Assembly (NCBI RefSeq): GCF_023101145.1
Contig: NZ_CP073714.1
Coordinates: 4,216,001 to 4,280,000 of the forward strand
Length of the DNA stretch: 64,000 nt
Direction: 5' to 3'
Origin: Paenibacillus pabuli
Lineage (GTDB): Bacteria; Bacillota; Bacilli; Paenibacillales; Paenibacillaceae
Shown here: positions 9,442 through 18,841 of the stretch, piece after piece
How the letters are laid out: each line of letters opens with the position of its first letter
Position numbering within the stretch: the first letter of the stretch is position 1
The notes under the pieces: model-generated
Seen by the model: only the letters and a program-made list of their open reading frames with translations
Told to the model about the DNA's origin: nothing
Database searches by the model: none
Position numbers and translations under genes: made by a program

Positions 9442-10077
9442 TTAGCCCCGAAGCACGATTTCTTGATAGATGGTTACGACAAACGATACGATCTGCTGCA
9501 CCAGACTGAAGAAAAGCAAGCACAGAAAAGCCATAAAAGCCATGGCTACAAGGGTAAGCAGCATCGTAAGCACCGTCTTAGCCGGAGTGTACTGATGAAC
9601 GGTCATGTTGCCCACGAATAACAGATACACCGTCCACGCCACAGCAAGTGCATTGGAGAAATAATAAAAGGCTGTCTCCTGCGCGGAAATGACGAGACTC
9701 AGCCAGATCCACGGGAAATGAATCAGCAGCAGCGGCACCAGTGCAAAACACGTCGACATAAATATCTCCGAAAACTTGCCTTCTCCGTCCATCAGGGTTG
9801 TTAGCGACCAGTTGGCCACACACCAGAACAGTACCGGGATCATGACATACAACACTTCAAGCAGGCTGTTCAGATACTTGGGATTGTTAAAATTAATGAG
9901 AAATCCGCTATACTGCGCATGCAAAATCTTGGTAACCGTCAGCAGCAGCATAATCATACAGGCAATCAGCAATGTCGTTCGTTGATTACGTTCATATTTC
10001 AGTTCCCAGTACCCATCGAACGGGTGAAAGATGAGGTGCAGCGGATACTGGTAAAGCTGCTTACTTGGCGCTTGCAT
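9442..10077 (-). CDS. YIP1-family integral membrane protein
   Basis: 211 aa with five to six hydrophobic segments after a short N-terminal cytoplasmic part (PLHLIFHPFDGYWELKYER). This layout fits bacterial YIP1-domain proteins. The ATG at 10077 follows AAAAGGAGG closely; a longer frame back to 10137 lacks such a site. It overlaps the end of the NHL-propeller gene by 17 bp, which suggests translational coupling. The role in the transport cluster is unknown, possibly assembly or membrane organisation (inference). Confidence 0.7.
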   Translation of the reverse strand: MQAPSKQLYQYPLHLIFHPFDGYWELKYERNQRTTLLIACMIMLLLTVTKILHAQYSGFLINFNNPKYLNSLLEVLYVMIPVLFWCVANWSLTTLMDGEGKFSEIFMSTCFALVPLLLIHFPWIWLSLVISAQETAFYYFSNALAVAWTVYLLFVGNMTVHQYTPAKTVLTMLLTLVAMAFMAFLCLLFFSLVQQIVSFVVTIYQEIVLRG

Positions 10078-11524
10078 TTGTTGTCCTCCTTTTCTGCCTG
10101 CGAACGATGACGACGGTAACAAACGCAGCAACAGCAAGGAATAGACCGGACATCATCCACGAAAAATGCTCACGCATCAGCTCCTTGCGAAACAAGAGAA
10201 AAGCTTTGGAGTAACCCTGCCGCTCCATGCTCCGTTTGAAATATTGCGCAGATTCGGCATAATCCTTCTGGCGAAGCAGCGACTTGCCAATACCTGCATA
10301 GGCATACTCCAGGTTCGCATTCATCTCGGCGGCCTTGGCGAACAGCACCGAGGATTGATCTTCATCCCCGTTGTAATAACTGCGTACTGCTTCGTGCAGC
10401 GTACGTCCGTATTCCGTGATCTCGAATACCGTAATCTCACCGAGCGCCTTATCCAGCACAAGCATTCGGTCTCCTGCACGTTCCAGAGCAACTGGTGTGT
10501 TAAACTGGCCCAACCGATTGCCCTTCCCCCCAAAAATATGTAGCAGGTATCCATCCCCGTTATAGGTGAATATTCTCCCTCTGCTGGAGTCAAGCACCGA
10601 ATACATGTCACTGTCTCCCACGTCTACATCAATCAGACGCGATGGCCCTGCTTCATTCGTGTACATCAGATCACCTTGTGGGTAATGATAACCTTGTCTG
10701 CGCAAGATATCGGTCCCCTGGGCATTCAGCTTTTTGATCGGATCTTTGCCGCGGTCACCGCTCGTGGCATAGATGAATCCCTCTTCATCCATATCCAGGT
10801 TGGTGAATTCCGTCGGCGTGAACATGACCATCTGACTGCGCTGCTCGCGCGTGGCAAACCGTTTCCACAAATACTCTACCGGGTCAACTTGAACTCTGTT
10901 CGCTCCGATAAATGAGGAAAATGTGCCGTCGGCACTGAACTCCATAAATCCGTCAAATACACCCGCTGCCATGACATAAATGCGGTCCCCTTTATCCATG
11001 ACAACCCGAACGGGCTTGAATTGAAAATCCGCCTGTAACAGATCCGATTTCGGCTCATCCACAACCTTGACCAATTGGCCTTGTTCATTCAGATGAACGA
11101 CCCGTTGATTGTCGGTATCAGCAATGAGAAGATCCCCTTTTTCACTTACATACAGCCCTTGCGGATTATTGAATTGCTCCTTCTTTCCCTCACGTTCAAA
11201 GGAATCAATCGTCCGGACCAGCTTCAAATTACGATCCAATTCCACAATGCGACCATTGCCGGAATCCAGTACGAACACCCGCTGATCCGCAGTAACATGC
11301 ATGTCACTTGGTTCTTTGAATGCACCAGCGTTCACTTTTTTTCCCGTAATGATGGACGTGGCCTCGTATGCTGCAGGAGCCGGAACGGAATCGCCCCAGT
11401 AGGAATATTGGTAAGCATCCTGCTTGCCATCTGCACTCACGGGTGCTGCCTCCTGGCTGAACCACAGGAGGCAGACCATGCCCATAATGATCCAGCCCTG
11501 CTTGTTCCATGTGCTTTTCCGCAC
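10061..11524 (-). CDS. Secreted, membrane-anchored NHL-repeat beta-propeller protein
   Basis: 487 aa with a signal peptide (cut near VSA-DGK), then several NHL-type blades (FNNPQGLYVSEKGDLLIADTDNQRV, about residues 125-150, is the clearest). A TPR-like helical part follows (AEMNANLEYAYAGIGKSLL, KDYAESAQYFKRS, about 390-430), then a transmembrane helix near the C-terminus with a basic tail. It therefore faces outward on the membrane. The GTG start has AGGAGG nearby. No catalytic motif is seen; a scaffold or sensor role for the uptake cluster is inference. Confidence 0.7.
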   Translation of the reverse strand: MRKSTWNKQGWIIMGMVCLLWFSQEAAPVSADGKQDAYQYSYWGDSVPAPAAYEATSIITGKKVNAGAFKEPSDMHVTADQRVFVLDSGNGRIVELDRNLKLVRTIDSFEREGKKEQFNNPQGLYVSEKGDLLIADTDNQRVVHLNEQGQLVKVVDEPKSDLLQADFQFKPVRVVMDKGDRIYVMAAGVFDGFMEFSADGTFSSFIGANRVQVDPVEYLWKRFATREQRSQMVMFTPTEFTNLDMDEEGFIYATSGDRGKDPIKKLNAQGTDILRRQGYHYPQGDLMYTNEAGPSRLIDVDVGDSDMYSVLDSSRGRIFTYNGDGYLLHIFGGKGNRLGQFNTPVALERAGDRMLVLDKALGEITVFEITEYGRTLHEAVRSYYNGDEDQSSVLFAKAAEMNANLEYAYAGIGKSLLRQKDYAESAQYFKRSMERQGYSKAFLLFRKELMREHFSWMMSGLFLAVAAFVTVVIVRRQKRRTTNASAK

Positions 11525-11539
11525 CTCGCTGCCTCCTTT

Positions 11540-12421
11540 CTACTCTTTCATGCCCGAAGTAGCCATCGTCTGCATGACACTGCTCTGGGAGATGATGAAC
11601 AGGGTAATCGGTACGATCATAAGCAGCAGTGCAACCGCTGCACCAACCCCTGCTCTCGCTATTCCTCCCTGAACAATCTGGCTGAGCGCGTAATGCAATG
11701 TTTTAAGATTTTCACTGTAAATAAAACTTCCACCGTCTGTTCCCCAGAGGGCCGGAAACTGCAAAATCATCAGAGTAAGCCAAGCCGGCTTCACATTAGG
11801 CATCACAATACTCCAGAAAATCCGGTATTCATTCGCGCCATCAATCTTCGCTGCCTCCAGCAGTGCATCCGGGATCTGTTCCATGAACTGCTTCATCAGA
11901 AACAGTCCCAACGAGAACGCTAGGGATGGCACGATAATCGAAGCATGACTGTTAATCCAGCCGAGCCAGGACATAACCATGTAGTTCGGGATGGCAGTGA
12001 CATGCGGCGAAAACATGAGGGACAGAATGACAATTGTGAACAGCACCTTAGAACCGGGAAAACGATATTTCGCCAGTGGATAAGCCGCCGCTGAGGCCAG
12101 AAGGATATGTCCTGCCGTCCCCAGGATCGTAATGAGCAATGTATTGGCAATATAGCGGGATAACGGTACCCACGAATTGCCCATCAGATTGATCAGATCC
12201 GCGAAATTCTCTGTTGTCGGATTGTTCACCCAGAAGCGCGGTGGAAAAATAAACAATTCATCCAGTGGCTTAAATGCGTTGTTAACAGCATAGATGAGAG
12301 GTAACACCATAAATGATCCAAACACGGCCAGCAGGGCAAACAGCATCAGGCTGACGGTAAATGACCGATTCAGTCTTTTGGGCATGCCGAACACGGCACG
12401 TACTTTGCTGGTCATTGTCAT
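11540..12421 (-). CDS. Carbohydrate ABC transporter permease (MalG-like, CUT1)
   Basis: 293 aa, six membrane segments, with EAA loop LLEAAKIDGANEYRIFWSIVMP. The first ATG overlaps the stop of the preceding permease (ATGA). A second ATG six bases further has a better-spaced AGGTGA and may be the true start. It is the inner-leaflet partner of the upstream MalF-like protein and ends 15 bp before the NHL-propeller gene, so it is clearly co-transcribed. Confidence 0.9.
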   Translation of the reverse strand: MTMTSKVRAVFGMPKRLNRSFTVSLMLFALLAVFGSFMVLPLIYAVNNAFKPLDELFIFPPRFWVNNPTTENFADLINLMGNSWVPLSRYIANTLLITILGTAGHILLASAAAYPLAKYRFPGSKVLFTIVILSLMFSPHVTAIPNYMVMSWLGWINSHASIIVPSLAFSLGLFLMKQFMEQIPDALLEAAKIDGANEYRIFWSIVMPNVKPAWLTLMILQFPALWGTDGGSFIYSENLKTLHYALSQIVQGGIARAGVGAAVALLLMIVPITLFIISQSSVMQTMATSGMKE

Positions 12422-13374
12422 TCACCTATCTTTCTCAGCATTTTTTGCGTCAAGACGTTTGTACCAAGCATCAGTGCAAACAGCACCGTTGCAATGGCAG
12501 AGGCATATCCCATCTCGAAGCGAATGGTGCCGAAGTCCATCAAATGGGTAACGACCGTATGCGCTGCATAGTTAACACTTGGGAAACCGGCCAGGGCAAT
12601 CGAAATTTCGGCTACAGCAAATGAAGCCGTAATCTGCATGACTGCGCCAAACATGAGTTGGGGTCTCATCGATGGCAGGGTAATATACCAGAGCTCCTGC
12701 CAGCGATTTTTGATCCCATCCACGGTACCGGCTTCCACCAGCGAGCGGTCAATCGTCTGCAAACCTGCGATAAAAGCCAGGAAGCTGGTTCCAAGACTGA
12801 GCCATAGTTGAACGATAATGACGATGGCCAGCACGTATCTCTCATCTGCGAGCCATTGGATGGGTTCCAAGATGACGCCTAGACGCATCAGGAAGCCATT
12901 CATGTACCCGTAGCTGTCACCGGAGAAGATGATTAGCCAGATGAAAAACACGTTACCGGATATGGACGGTGCGTAGAATACCAGCGTCATGACCGCCCGG
13001 ATTTTGGGCGACAGTTCATTGATGATCCAGGCAAACAAAAAGCAGGCAATATAACTGACTGGGCCGGTGATGACGGCAAACAGCAGCGTATTTTTCAGAG
13101 CAATTAAAAAGACATCGTCCCCCAGGAACAAGCGTGAATAGTTTTGCCAGCCGATAAAACGCGGCAGCTCCAGCATATTGAAATGGAAAAAGCTGAGCCC
13201 AAGCGAAATGCCGACCGGAATGACAGTGAACATGAAAAAGATCAACATAAACGGTGCCATCAATACGTAATAGTGTCTGCTGAGATACAGATCCCTTTTC
13301 AAAAGGGACCACCTGCCCGCTGGACGCGTATGGATGGCAGGAGCGGCTGCTGTCTTGGCTGTTTTGGCTTGCAA
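12418..13374 (-). CDS. Sugar ABC transporter permease (MalF-like, CUT1)
   Basis: 318 aa with six membrane helices and an EAA-type loop (LVEAGTVDGIKNRWQELWYI). The start is TTG at 13374, preceded by GGGAGGG at good spacing. It lies 19 bp after the large binding-protein gene and overlaps the next permease by 4 bp. It forms the first permease pair of the nine-gene cluster. Confidence 0.9.
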   Translation of the reverse strand: MQAKTAKTAAAPAIHTRPAGRWSLLKRDLYLSRHYYVLMAPFMLIFFMFTVIPVGISLGLSFFHFNMLELPRFIGWQNYSRLFLGDDVFLIALKNTLLFAVITGPVSYIACFLFAWIINELSPKIRAVMTLVFYAPSISGNVFFIWLIIFSGDSYGYMNGFLMRLGVILEPIQWLADERYVLAIVIIVQLWLSLGTSFLAFIAGLQTIDRSLVEAGTVDGIKNRWQELWYITLPSMRPQLMFGAVMQITASFAVAEISIALAGFPSVNYAAHTVVTHLMDFGTIRFEMGYASAIATVLFALMLGTNVLTQKMLRKIGE

Positions 13375-13393
13375 CCGTTACCCTCCCTTCCTT

Positions 13394-16291
13394 CTACTTC
13401 AGATTGAATTCCTTGCGCTTTAACTCGATTTCATCATCGATATACAGGACATAGTCCGACAGGGCCTCACGCGGGTTTTCGTTGGCGTTTACCACTTTAC
13501 GGAATGCATTGTCCAGATGCCTGCCAGTGAAATAACCTCCCGGTAGCTGCGGGATACCTTGTACCCATTTCCATTGTTTCTCCAGATTTTGATAATCCTT
13601 CACGGGCCAAGGCAGCTGCTGCAGTGCCTTAATATTGGCCGTCGGATAGCGGGCAGCTGCCCCCATCAGGCCTTCCATTTCTCTTCCGTATTCGATCTGG
13701 GTCTGCTCATCGGTCCACCATTTCATGAACTTCCATGCAGCTTCCTTGTTGCCTGCATTTTCGAGCATCATTACGGCGCTGGTCGCACTGGCTACCTCAT
13801 GCCGTATAGTACCGTCCGGAAGCTCAGTACCCGGAACAATGGTAAAATCCCAGAGGTTGCGAATTTCCGGTGCCATGACCGTCAGCATGTTGTACGTGGT
13901 ATAATCGGCGATGCCAATCGGCATTTCCCCTGTACGGAACCGGTTTGGAAAGTCTGCCTTGAGCGGAAATTTGTAATTGGTATAGAACTGGGTCCAGCGT
14001 TTAAATGCATCCATTGAAATCTCCGAATCCAGTGCACTCTTCTTCTGATCTTCCGTATAGAAGGTGCCATCATTCTGATACAACAGCATGGCAAAAGTGG
14101 AATTCGGTACAAGGTTTGCATTGTTCAGCGTATCCTCGATCGGCAGATAGAACTCCATGTTGTGTTTTTGCAGCACCGCGATGGCGTTATAGACGTCCTG
14201 CCATGTCTTCGGCGGTTCAAGGCCCAGCTCGTTCAGGATATCTTTACGGTAAAAAAGCATCGGAAAGTGCTGCTGCTCCGGCAGCGCGTAGACCCCGTCA
14301 TTGTAACGGTAAGGCGTCAGTCCGCTTTCACGGAACCGTCCGGAAATCTCTTCGAAGTCCGGGAACTTGCTCAGATCCGCTGCTGCATTTCTCATCGCAT
14401 AGTTCACGGGAATGTCCTCACCCATCTGCATGGCCACGTCCGGTCCTTCCCCCGAAAGCGTTGCAGGCAGCAGAATGTTGGGCGGAACAAGGCGCAATTG
14501 TACCGAGACATTGGTATCCGGGGTAAACGAATCATCGATCAGACCCTTAAGCACCTGGGCTTGGTCCCGTCCAGTTGTAATCCAGACGGTAATCGCGTCT
14601 TTCTTTTGCTCCACGTTGCCGATACTGTCGTAATCTTCCGTATAGGAAGCCACATAGGCTCCCAGTTCATGCTTTACTTGCTGGATGGCCGAAGAATTTG
14701 CATCCGGCAGTGACCCACCTGGCTGGGATACGACAAGGTAATCCATCGTAATGGGCTGCTCTCGTACGGTCAGAATCCAGGTACCAAGTCCGCCCACGTT
14801 AATCTTGAATGTATCCAATCGTTTCGGTACCGTCTCCGGTCTGGCCACCATATCCTTAAGCTGAACAACCATTGCATTCAGAATCGCGACTTTATCGCTT
14901 TGCTCACCCGTGGCCTCCTCGAGATAGGCTGCAACCGAGCTAAGTGTTTCCGCCTGTCGTTCAAACACCTCGGTCATCTCCGGAATACGCCGTTCGAGCT
15001 GATAGTCCCGCAGCGGATCAGGCTGGTTCGAAGTGATCATTAATATTTTGCGGTACATCTCGTTCAGTTCCAGCACGCTGGACTCCACCGTACGGAGCAG
15101 CGGGGCAATATCACCCAGTGTGACCGTCATCCGAATGCGGTGTTTCCCTTTTTCCAGATGGAACTGATAGGGCTGTTCTTCTCCGGCTCCGAGGACTTGC
15201 GTTTGCCAGGAAGGACTGTAATTAAAACGAATGCGTTTCATTTCCTTGAACGGTACCTTGCCGTCAATGGTGAGACTGCGGGTGGCATAAATGCCGCGCA
15301 GTTGGTCCTGCTTCACCTTCAGCGCGATCTGATATAACCCGTCTTCCGGCACGTCAATCTCCCACTCAATCCATTCACCCGGAAGTTTCCAGTTTATTCC
15401 TCCAATAGCGTTAATCCGAATCTTCGAAACGTGATATGGCTCCAGTGAAGGACTGGATCGATCCGAGATGGGTGACAGTGTCGGCGAGGACTTGCTCGCT
15501 GCCTGCTCTGCCTGAACCTTCAGCATGACAGGCTCAGCCGGTTTCAAGCCGCGTGTCCCATAACTTGCCTGCAAATCCGCATAGGAAGGGACGTCCTCTT
15601 CCTGATACAGTTCGATATAATCAATGGCCATGCTCTCTCTTAGCGAGGTGAGCGTTAAATCCTGTGTACCCTTTTCAAAATAAAATTGGAACGGCTCCTC
15701 GAAGTAACCTGCGCTATCCCTGAAGGAAGCGAGCTGCCACTCGGGCTGTTCCACCTGTCTCGGCCTGAGATCGTTGCCGCGGTCATCCCGCCTGATGTCT
15801 TCTTCCCGATTGCCCCACACCCTGTCGAACAGCAAGACGTCAGCACCCCTGAATGGAACCTGCCCGTTTAGCTCCAGCCTGCGTTCAATCCCTGAACTCT
15901 TGCCTTCAACGGGATAATAGTGGATGCGGACATGGTACAGACCACTCACTTGAACGGGCACATCCCAGCGAATGCTTCCGGTTTCAGGCGTAATGACGGC
16001 TTTGCCGTCCAATCCCTCATATCCCTGTACAACTTCGAACGCTCCGCCTTCCGCCCGAACATAAGATTCCCCTTCAATTCGTATGACGTTATCCGGCTTG
16101 GCGCTACTTGCATGCATACTCAGATAATGTTCATAGCTGCTTTCATCGTCCGTGTTCGAGACCGCTTCAAAATCTTCGAGCGCATGTACCGTTCCCGTGC
16201 TTTGATCACGCGATGGATAGATCGTCCAGATCGAGAACACTAAGGCCAGGACAAGCACCAGAATCAGCCCCATTTTCTTACGTGACCGCAT
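13394..16291 (-). CDS. Large membrane-anchored solute-binding protein with N-terminal sugar-binding-like modules
   Basis: 965 aa counted from the ATG at 16291, which has AAAGGGG upstream; a longer frame to 16330 adds 13 implausible residues. An N-terminal helix (LILVLVLALVFSIW) anchors it without a lipobox Cys. Two beta-rich modules resembling CBM6/35-like domains follow: IRIEGESYVRAEGGAF to GTQDLTLTSLRESMAIDYIELY, and INAIGGINWKLPGEWIEWEIDV to about residue 390. A helical linker comes next. An extracellular solute-binding domain occupies about 530-965 (ITVWITTGRDQ, PDVAMQMGEDIP, WKFMKWWTDEQTQIEYGREM). It is about twice the usual binding-protein length. It is co-transcribed with a separate lipoprotein binding protein and two permeases. 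Domain names are from visual pattern only. Confidence 0.78.
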   Translation of the reverse strand: MRSRKKMGLILVLVLALVFSIWTIYPSRDQSTGTVHALEDFEAVSNTDDESSYEHYLSMHASSAKPDNVIRIEGESYVRAEGGAFEVVQGYEGLDGKAVITPETGSIRWDVPVQVSGLYHVRIHYYPVEGKSSGIERRLELNGQVPFRGADVLLFDRVWGNREEDIRRDDRGNDLRPRQVEQPEWQLASFRDSAGYFEEPFQFYFEKGTQDLTLTSLRESMAIDYIELYQEEDVPSYADLQASYGTRGLKPAEPVMLKVQAEQAASKSSPTLSPISDRSSPSLEPYHVSKIRINAIGGINWKLPGEWIEWEIDVPEDGLYQIALKVKQDQLRGIYATRSLTIDGKVPFKEMKRIRFNYSPSWQTQVLGAGEEQPYQFHLEKGKHRIRMTVTLGDIAPLLRTVESSVLELNEMYRKILMITSNQPDPLRDYQLERRIPEMTEVFERQAETLSSVAAYLEEATGEQSDKVAILNAMVVQLKDMVARPETVPKRLDTFKINVGGLGTWILTVREQPITMDYLVVSQPGGSLPDANSSAIQQVKHELGAYVASYTEDYDSIGNVEQKKDAITVWITTGRDQAQVLKGLIDDSFTPDTNVSVQLRLVPPNILLPATLSGEGPDVAMQMGEDIPVNYAMRNAAADLSKFPDFEEISGRFRESGLTPYRYNDGVYALPEQQHFPMLFYRKDILNELGLEPPKTWQDVYNAIAVLQKHNMEFYLPIEDTLNNANLVPNSTFAMLLYQNDGTFYTEDQKKSALDSEISMDAFKRWTQFYTNYKFPLKADFPNRFRTGEMPIGIADYTTYNMLTVMAPEIRNLWDFTIVPGTELPDGTIRHEVASATSAVMMLENAGNKEAAWKFMKWWTDEQTQIEYGREMEGLMGAAARYPTANIKALQQLPWPVKDYQNLEKQWKWVQGIPQLPGGYFTGRHLDNAFRKVVNANENPREALSDYVLYIDDEIELKRKEFNLK

Positions 16292-16403
16292 GTTCGAATG
16301 TATCCCCTTTCCTGTAAGCGTAGCGACCATAAAACGGTTGGCTAACTAACCCGGACAGACCACACCGATACTGATGCGTTCTGCCCGTGTATAGTGTAGG
16401 TGC

Positions 16404-17759
16404 TTATTTATATACCTCATCAATCGCTGCCTGGAAGGGAGCCTTGTATTTCTCAATCAGCGTAGATACGGATACGCCCTCTTTAAGCTCTGCATCAAAA
16501 TCCCAGAATGGCAGGGACGGGAATGTATTGTGGTCGAGTACAAGCATGCCCTCTGCAACCTCTCTGGCGTTATTGATGTCCGCCTCATCCGTCAGGTGTG
16601 TCTCCAGCGTGGATTGGCCGGGATACTCGTAGATCGAATCGATCTCGTTAATTTTCTCCCAGATGTACATCAGTTGTTCCGGGTTCTCCACCGCTTTAGG
16701 AATTGTAATTGCTTGGTAGCGTGATTCACCGGAGTGATATGCCGAAGCACTTGGTCCTTTGGGAAAAGGTACAAAGCCGATATCATAGTCCTTCATATCC
16801 GTCATAATACCTTCCACTTCGTACATTGCCCCTGAATACATCAGCGTATTACCTTGACGGAAGAAGGTGGATGGTTCTGTCCAGTCGCCGCCTTCTGAAG
16901 CTCTGCCAACCTTCTCCGTTGCTAGTTTGGACAGGAAGTTCAGCGCTTCTTTGGTCTTCGGATCTTCCAGGTTCTGCTTATCCTCTTTGGTCAGAGAAGC
17001 TTCGTTGGAATACAGAATCGGTTCGAGCAGACCCGTCTGAGCGAGTCCCCAGGTGTCCAGTTTCCCATCATTGTTTCGATCCTTGTTTGCTTGTTTTGCG
17101 ACGCTGAGGAATGTATCCCAGTTCCATTCATCGGCATCCACATATTCCTGCAATGGCTTCATGCCCAGTTCCTGCATAAGGGTCCGATTGTAGAAAATGC
17201 CATTGATAAACGAAGACTGATCTTCGGTAAACCCATATCCCTTGCCTTCGTACTGCATATATTCCTTGGTTGTTTTCTGGTTGAATACCTTGTCGTTTTT
17301 GATATAGTCATCTACTGGCCACAACAGATCCTGTTTGGTCAATGCGGGGATGGCGTAGTCCTTACCGAGCCTTACAAAGTCCCCAAGCGGTTCACCTGCC
17401 ATCAGGGAAGCCACCACTTTCTCCTGATACTCACCAAAGTCAATGGAAATATATTCGATGTTAAAGTTGTGTTTTTTCTTCAGTGCTTCCAGATTTTCGA
17501 GGCGCTGAATATTGTCCGGGTTATTGTCCTGAATCTCCATATCCCACCAAGCAACCACTTTGATGGTCCGGCCGCCCATATCAAAATCCATCTCCGGCGT
17601 GGAGTTTGCATTCTCGGGCTCAGTTTCAGCAGGTTGTTGTTCCTCCTGAGGTGCCGGTTTCTCCGGTTCAGGTTGTGCGGTTGGCGTAGAACTGCATGCA
17701 GCAATGAACAGCATGACCGCGAATACCAGGCTCAGCAGCATAAACTTGTTTTTTCTCAT
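16404..17759 (-). CDS. Extracellular solute-binding lipoprotein (CUT1 family)
   Basis: 451 aa with lipobox LFIAAC (Cys about 22), a Pro/Glu/Gln-rich linker, and a type 1 binding fold (KKHNFNIEYISIDFGEYQEKV, GEPLGDFVRLG, SAYHSGESRYQAITIPKAV). It captures an oligosaccharide outside the cell and delivers it to the permeases encoded downstream. AGGGGGGAAGACG precedes the ATG. It is the first gene of the cluster, about 110 bp before the larger binding protein. Confidence 0.9.
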   Translation of the reverse strand: MRKNKFMLLSLVFAVMLFIAACSSTPTAQPEPEKPAPQEEQQPAETEPENANSTPEMDFDMGGRTIKVVAWWDMEIQDNNPDNIQRLENLEALKKKHNFNIEYISIDFGEYQEKVVASLMAGEPLGDFVRLGKDYAIPALTKQDLLWPVDDYIKNDKVFNQKTTKEYMQYEGKGYGFTEDQSSFINGIFYNRTLMQELGMKPLQEYVDADEWNWDTFLSVAKQANKDRNNDGKLDTWGLAQTGLLEPILYSNEASLTKEDKQNLEDPKTKEALNFLSKLATEKVGRASEGGDWTEPSTFFRQGNTLMYSGAMYEVEGIMTDMKDYDIGFVPFPKGPSASAYHSGESRYQAITIPKAVENPEQLMYIWEKINEIDSIYEYPGQSTLETHLTDEADINNAREVAEGMLVLDHNTFPSLPFWDFDAELKEGVSVSTLIEKYKAPFQAAIDEVYK

Positions 17760-17806
17760 CGTCTTCCCCCCTGATTGTCGTTTGCTCCCACAGTGTATCT
17801 CTCGGA

Positions 17807-17858
17807 TGAAAGCGCAAACAACCTGACTATTTACAGATATTTATCCGGTCAAATTATA
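17807..17858 (-). promoter_or_regulatory. Promoter of the nine-gene import cluster with cre-like box
   Basis: On the minus strand a TATAAT hexamer lies at 17858-17853, with a weak -35 about 17 bp upstream. Downstream of it TGTTTGCGCTTTCA (17820-17807) differs from the cre consensus at one position. A box about 35 bp below the -10 is a typical CcpA roadblock position. Confidence 0.45.
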
Positions 17859-18001
17859 GAAAGACACTGTTTTGAATGAACACCATATCAATTTTGTATG
17901 AACTGGTAAAAAAATGAACCTTCTGCGAAACTTGCACATTGTATGCGCTTTCTTTTCTAACCATAATGAAATTAAATCTTAGAGGAGAGATCCTCCGTCG
18001 A

Positions 18002-18799
18002 ATGAAAAGTAAGGAGAAGGTGAGGTTATGCTTCTTGTACAATATGCTGCTCGTCGATTACAGCCGTCGTTGGTGCGGGGAACTTCAGCACCTGTTGAAC
18101 CACAACAAATCGCAATATGTCATCGGGGAATGTGTTTTTACTTCTTCCGCAGCCCTAACCGCTCTGCATGAAAAACAATTTGCCGTTATTGTCGTATTTA
18201 CGGAGAGATACGATACTGCCGGGTTGTGGTTGTGTCAACACATACGGAAGATCAGTGATATTCCAATCCTCCTTCTTGGTGGAAGAGATCACTATAGGCT
18301 TGTTCGGAAAGCAATGGCGTATCAAGTCAATGACTATTTGTCTTATCCTGTCCATCCTTCCGCTCTGCTGAACAGCTTACTTGGAATGCGGACCAGACTA
18401 AATCCTGAACCAACTAAACAAAGTCCACCTACCATATCCCCCTTTCGAATCGACAGAAAAGCGATGGATTCCAGTCATGTGATCCGCCTTATCAAAGCCT
18501 ATGTCCGGGATCATCTGGGCGATGAAATTACGCTGAGGAAAATTTCCGACATGCTTCATTTCAATTGTGCCTATCTGGGACAGAAGTTTAAGCTGGAGGA
18601 AAACATCTCTTTCACGGAATACTTGCTGCAGCAGCGTATGGAGAAAGCCAAGCAGCTTCTATCATCGACAAGCCTGCGAATATATGAAATAGCTGTAGAA
18701 GTAGGTTACAAGGATATTGATTGGTTCTACAAAAGATTCAAAACCTATACCGGATCTAGTCCCAATGCCTACCGAAGACAGAAAACCCATACGGCATAG
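18002..18799 (+). CDS. AraC-type regulator with degenerate receiver domain
   Basis: About 265 aa. The N-terminal part follows the receiver fold (MLLVDYSRRW, IPILLLGGRDHY, VNDYLSYPV). The position of the phosphorylated Asp falls in VIVVFTERYD with no Asp, and the conserved Lys is absent, so phosphorylation is unlikely. Residues from about 165 on form two AraC helix-turn-helix motifs (ITLRKISDMLHFNCAYLGQKFK, IYEIAVEVGYKDIDWFYKRFK). The start is uncertain: ATG at 18002, GTG at 18020 or ATG at 18044 all fit. It is divergent from the import cluster and is its likely regulator. Confidence 0.75.
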   Translation: MKSKEKVRLCFLYNMLLVDYSRRWCGELQHLLNHNKSQYVIGECVFTSSAALTALHEKQFAVIVVFTERYDTAGLWLCQHIRKISDIPILLLGGRDHYRLVRKAMAYQVNDYLSYPVHPSALLNSLLGMRTRLNPEPTKQSPPTISPFRIDRKAMDSSHVIRLIKAYVRDHLGDEITLRKISDMLHFNCAYLGQKFKLEENISFTEYLLQQRMEKAKQLLSSTSLRIYEIAVEVGYKDIDWFYKRFKTYTGSSPNAYRRQKTHTA

Positions 18800-18841
18800 A
18801 CGGTTTCATCTGTCCCTAATGGATTCGTTTCCGATCAAGCC

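Noticed and set aside
11075..11923. Plus-strand open frame of 282 codons
   Set aside because: It lies opposite the NHL-propeller gene and the next permease, crosses their boundary, and has a composition (His, Ser, Cys, Arg rich) typical of a shadow frame.
13882..14713. Several open frames of 80-180 codons opposite or beside the large binding protein
   Set aside because: They overlap each other and the strong binding-protein frame; none has a start signal or a family pattern.
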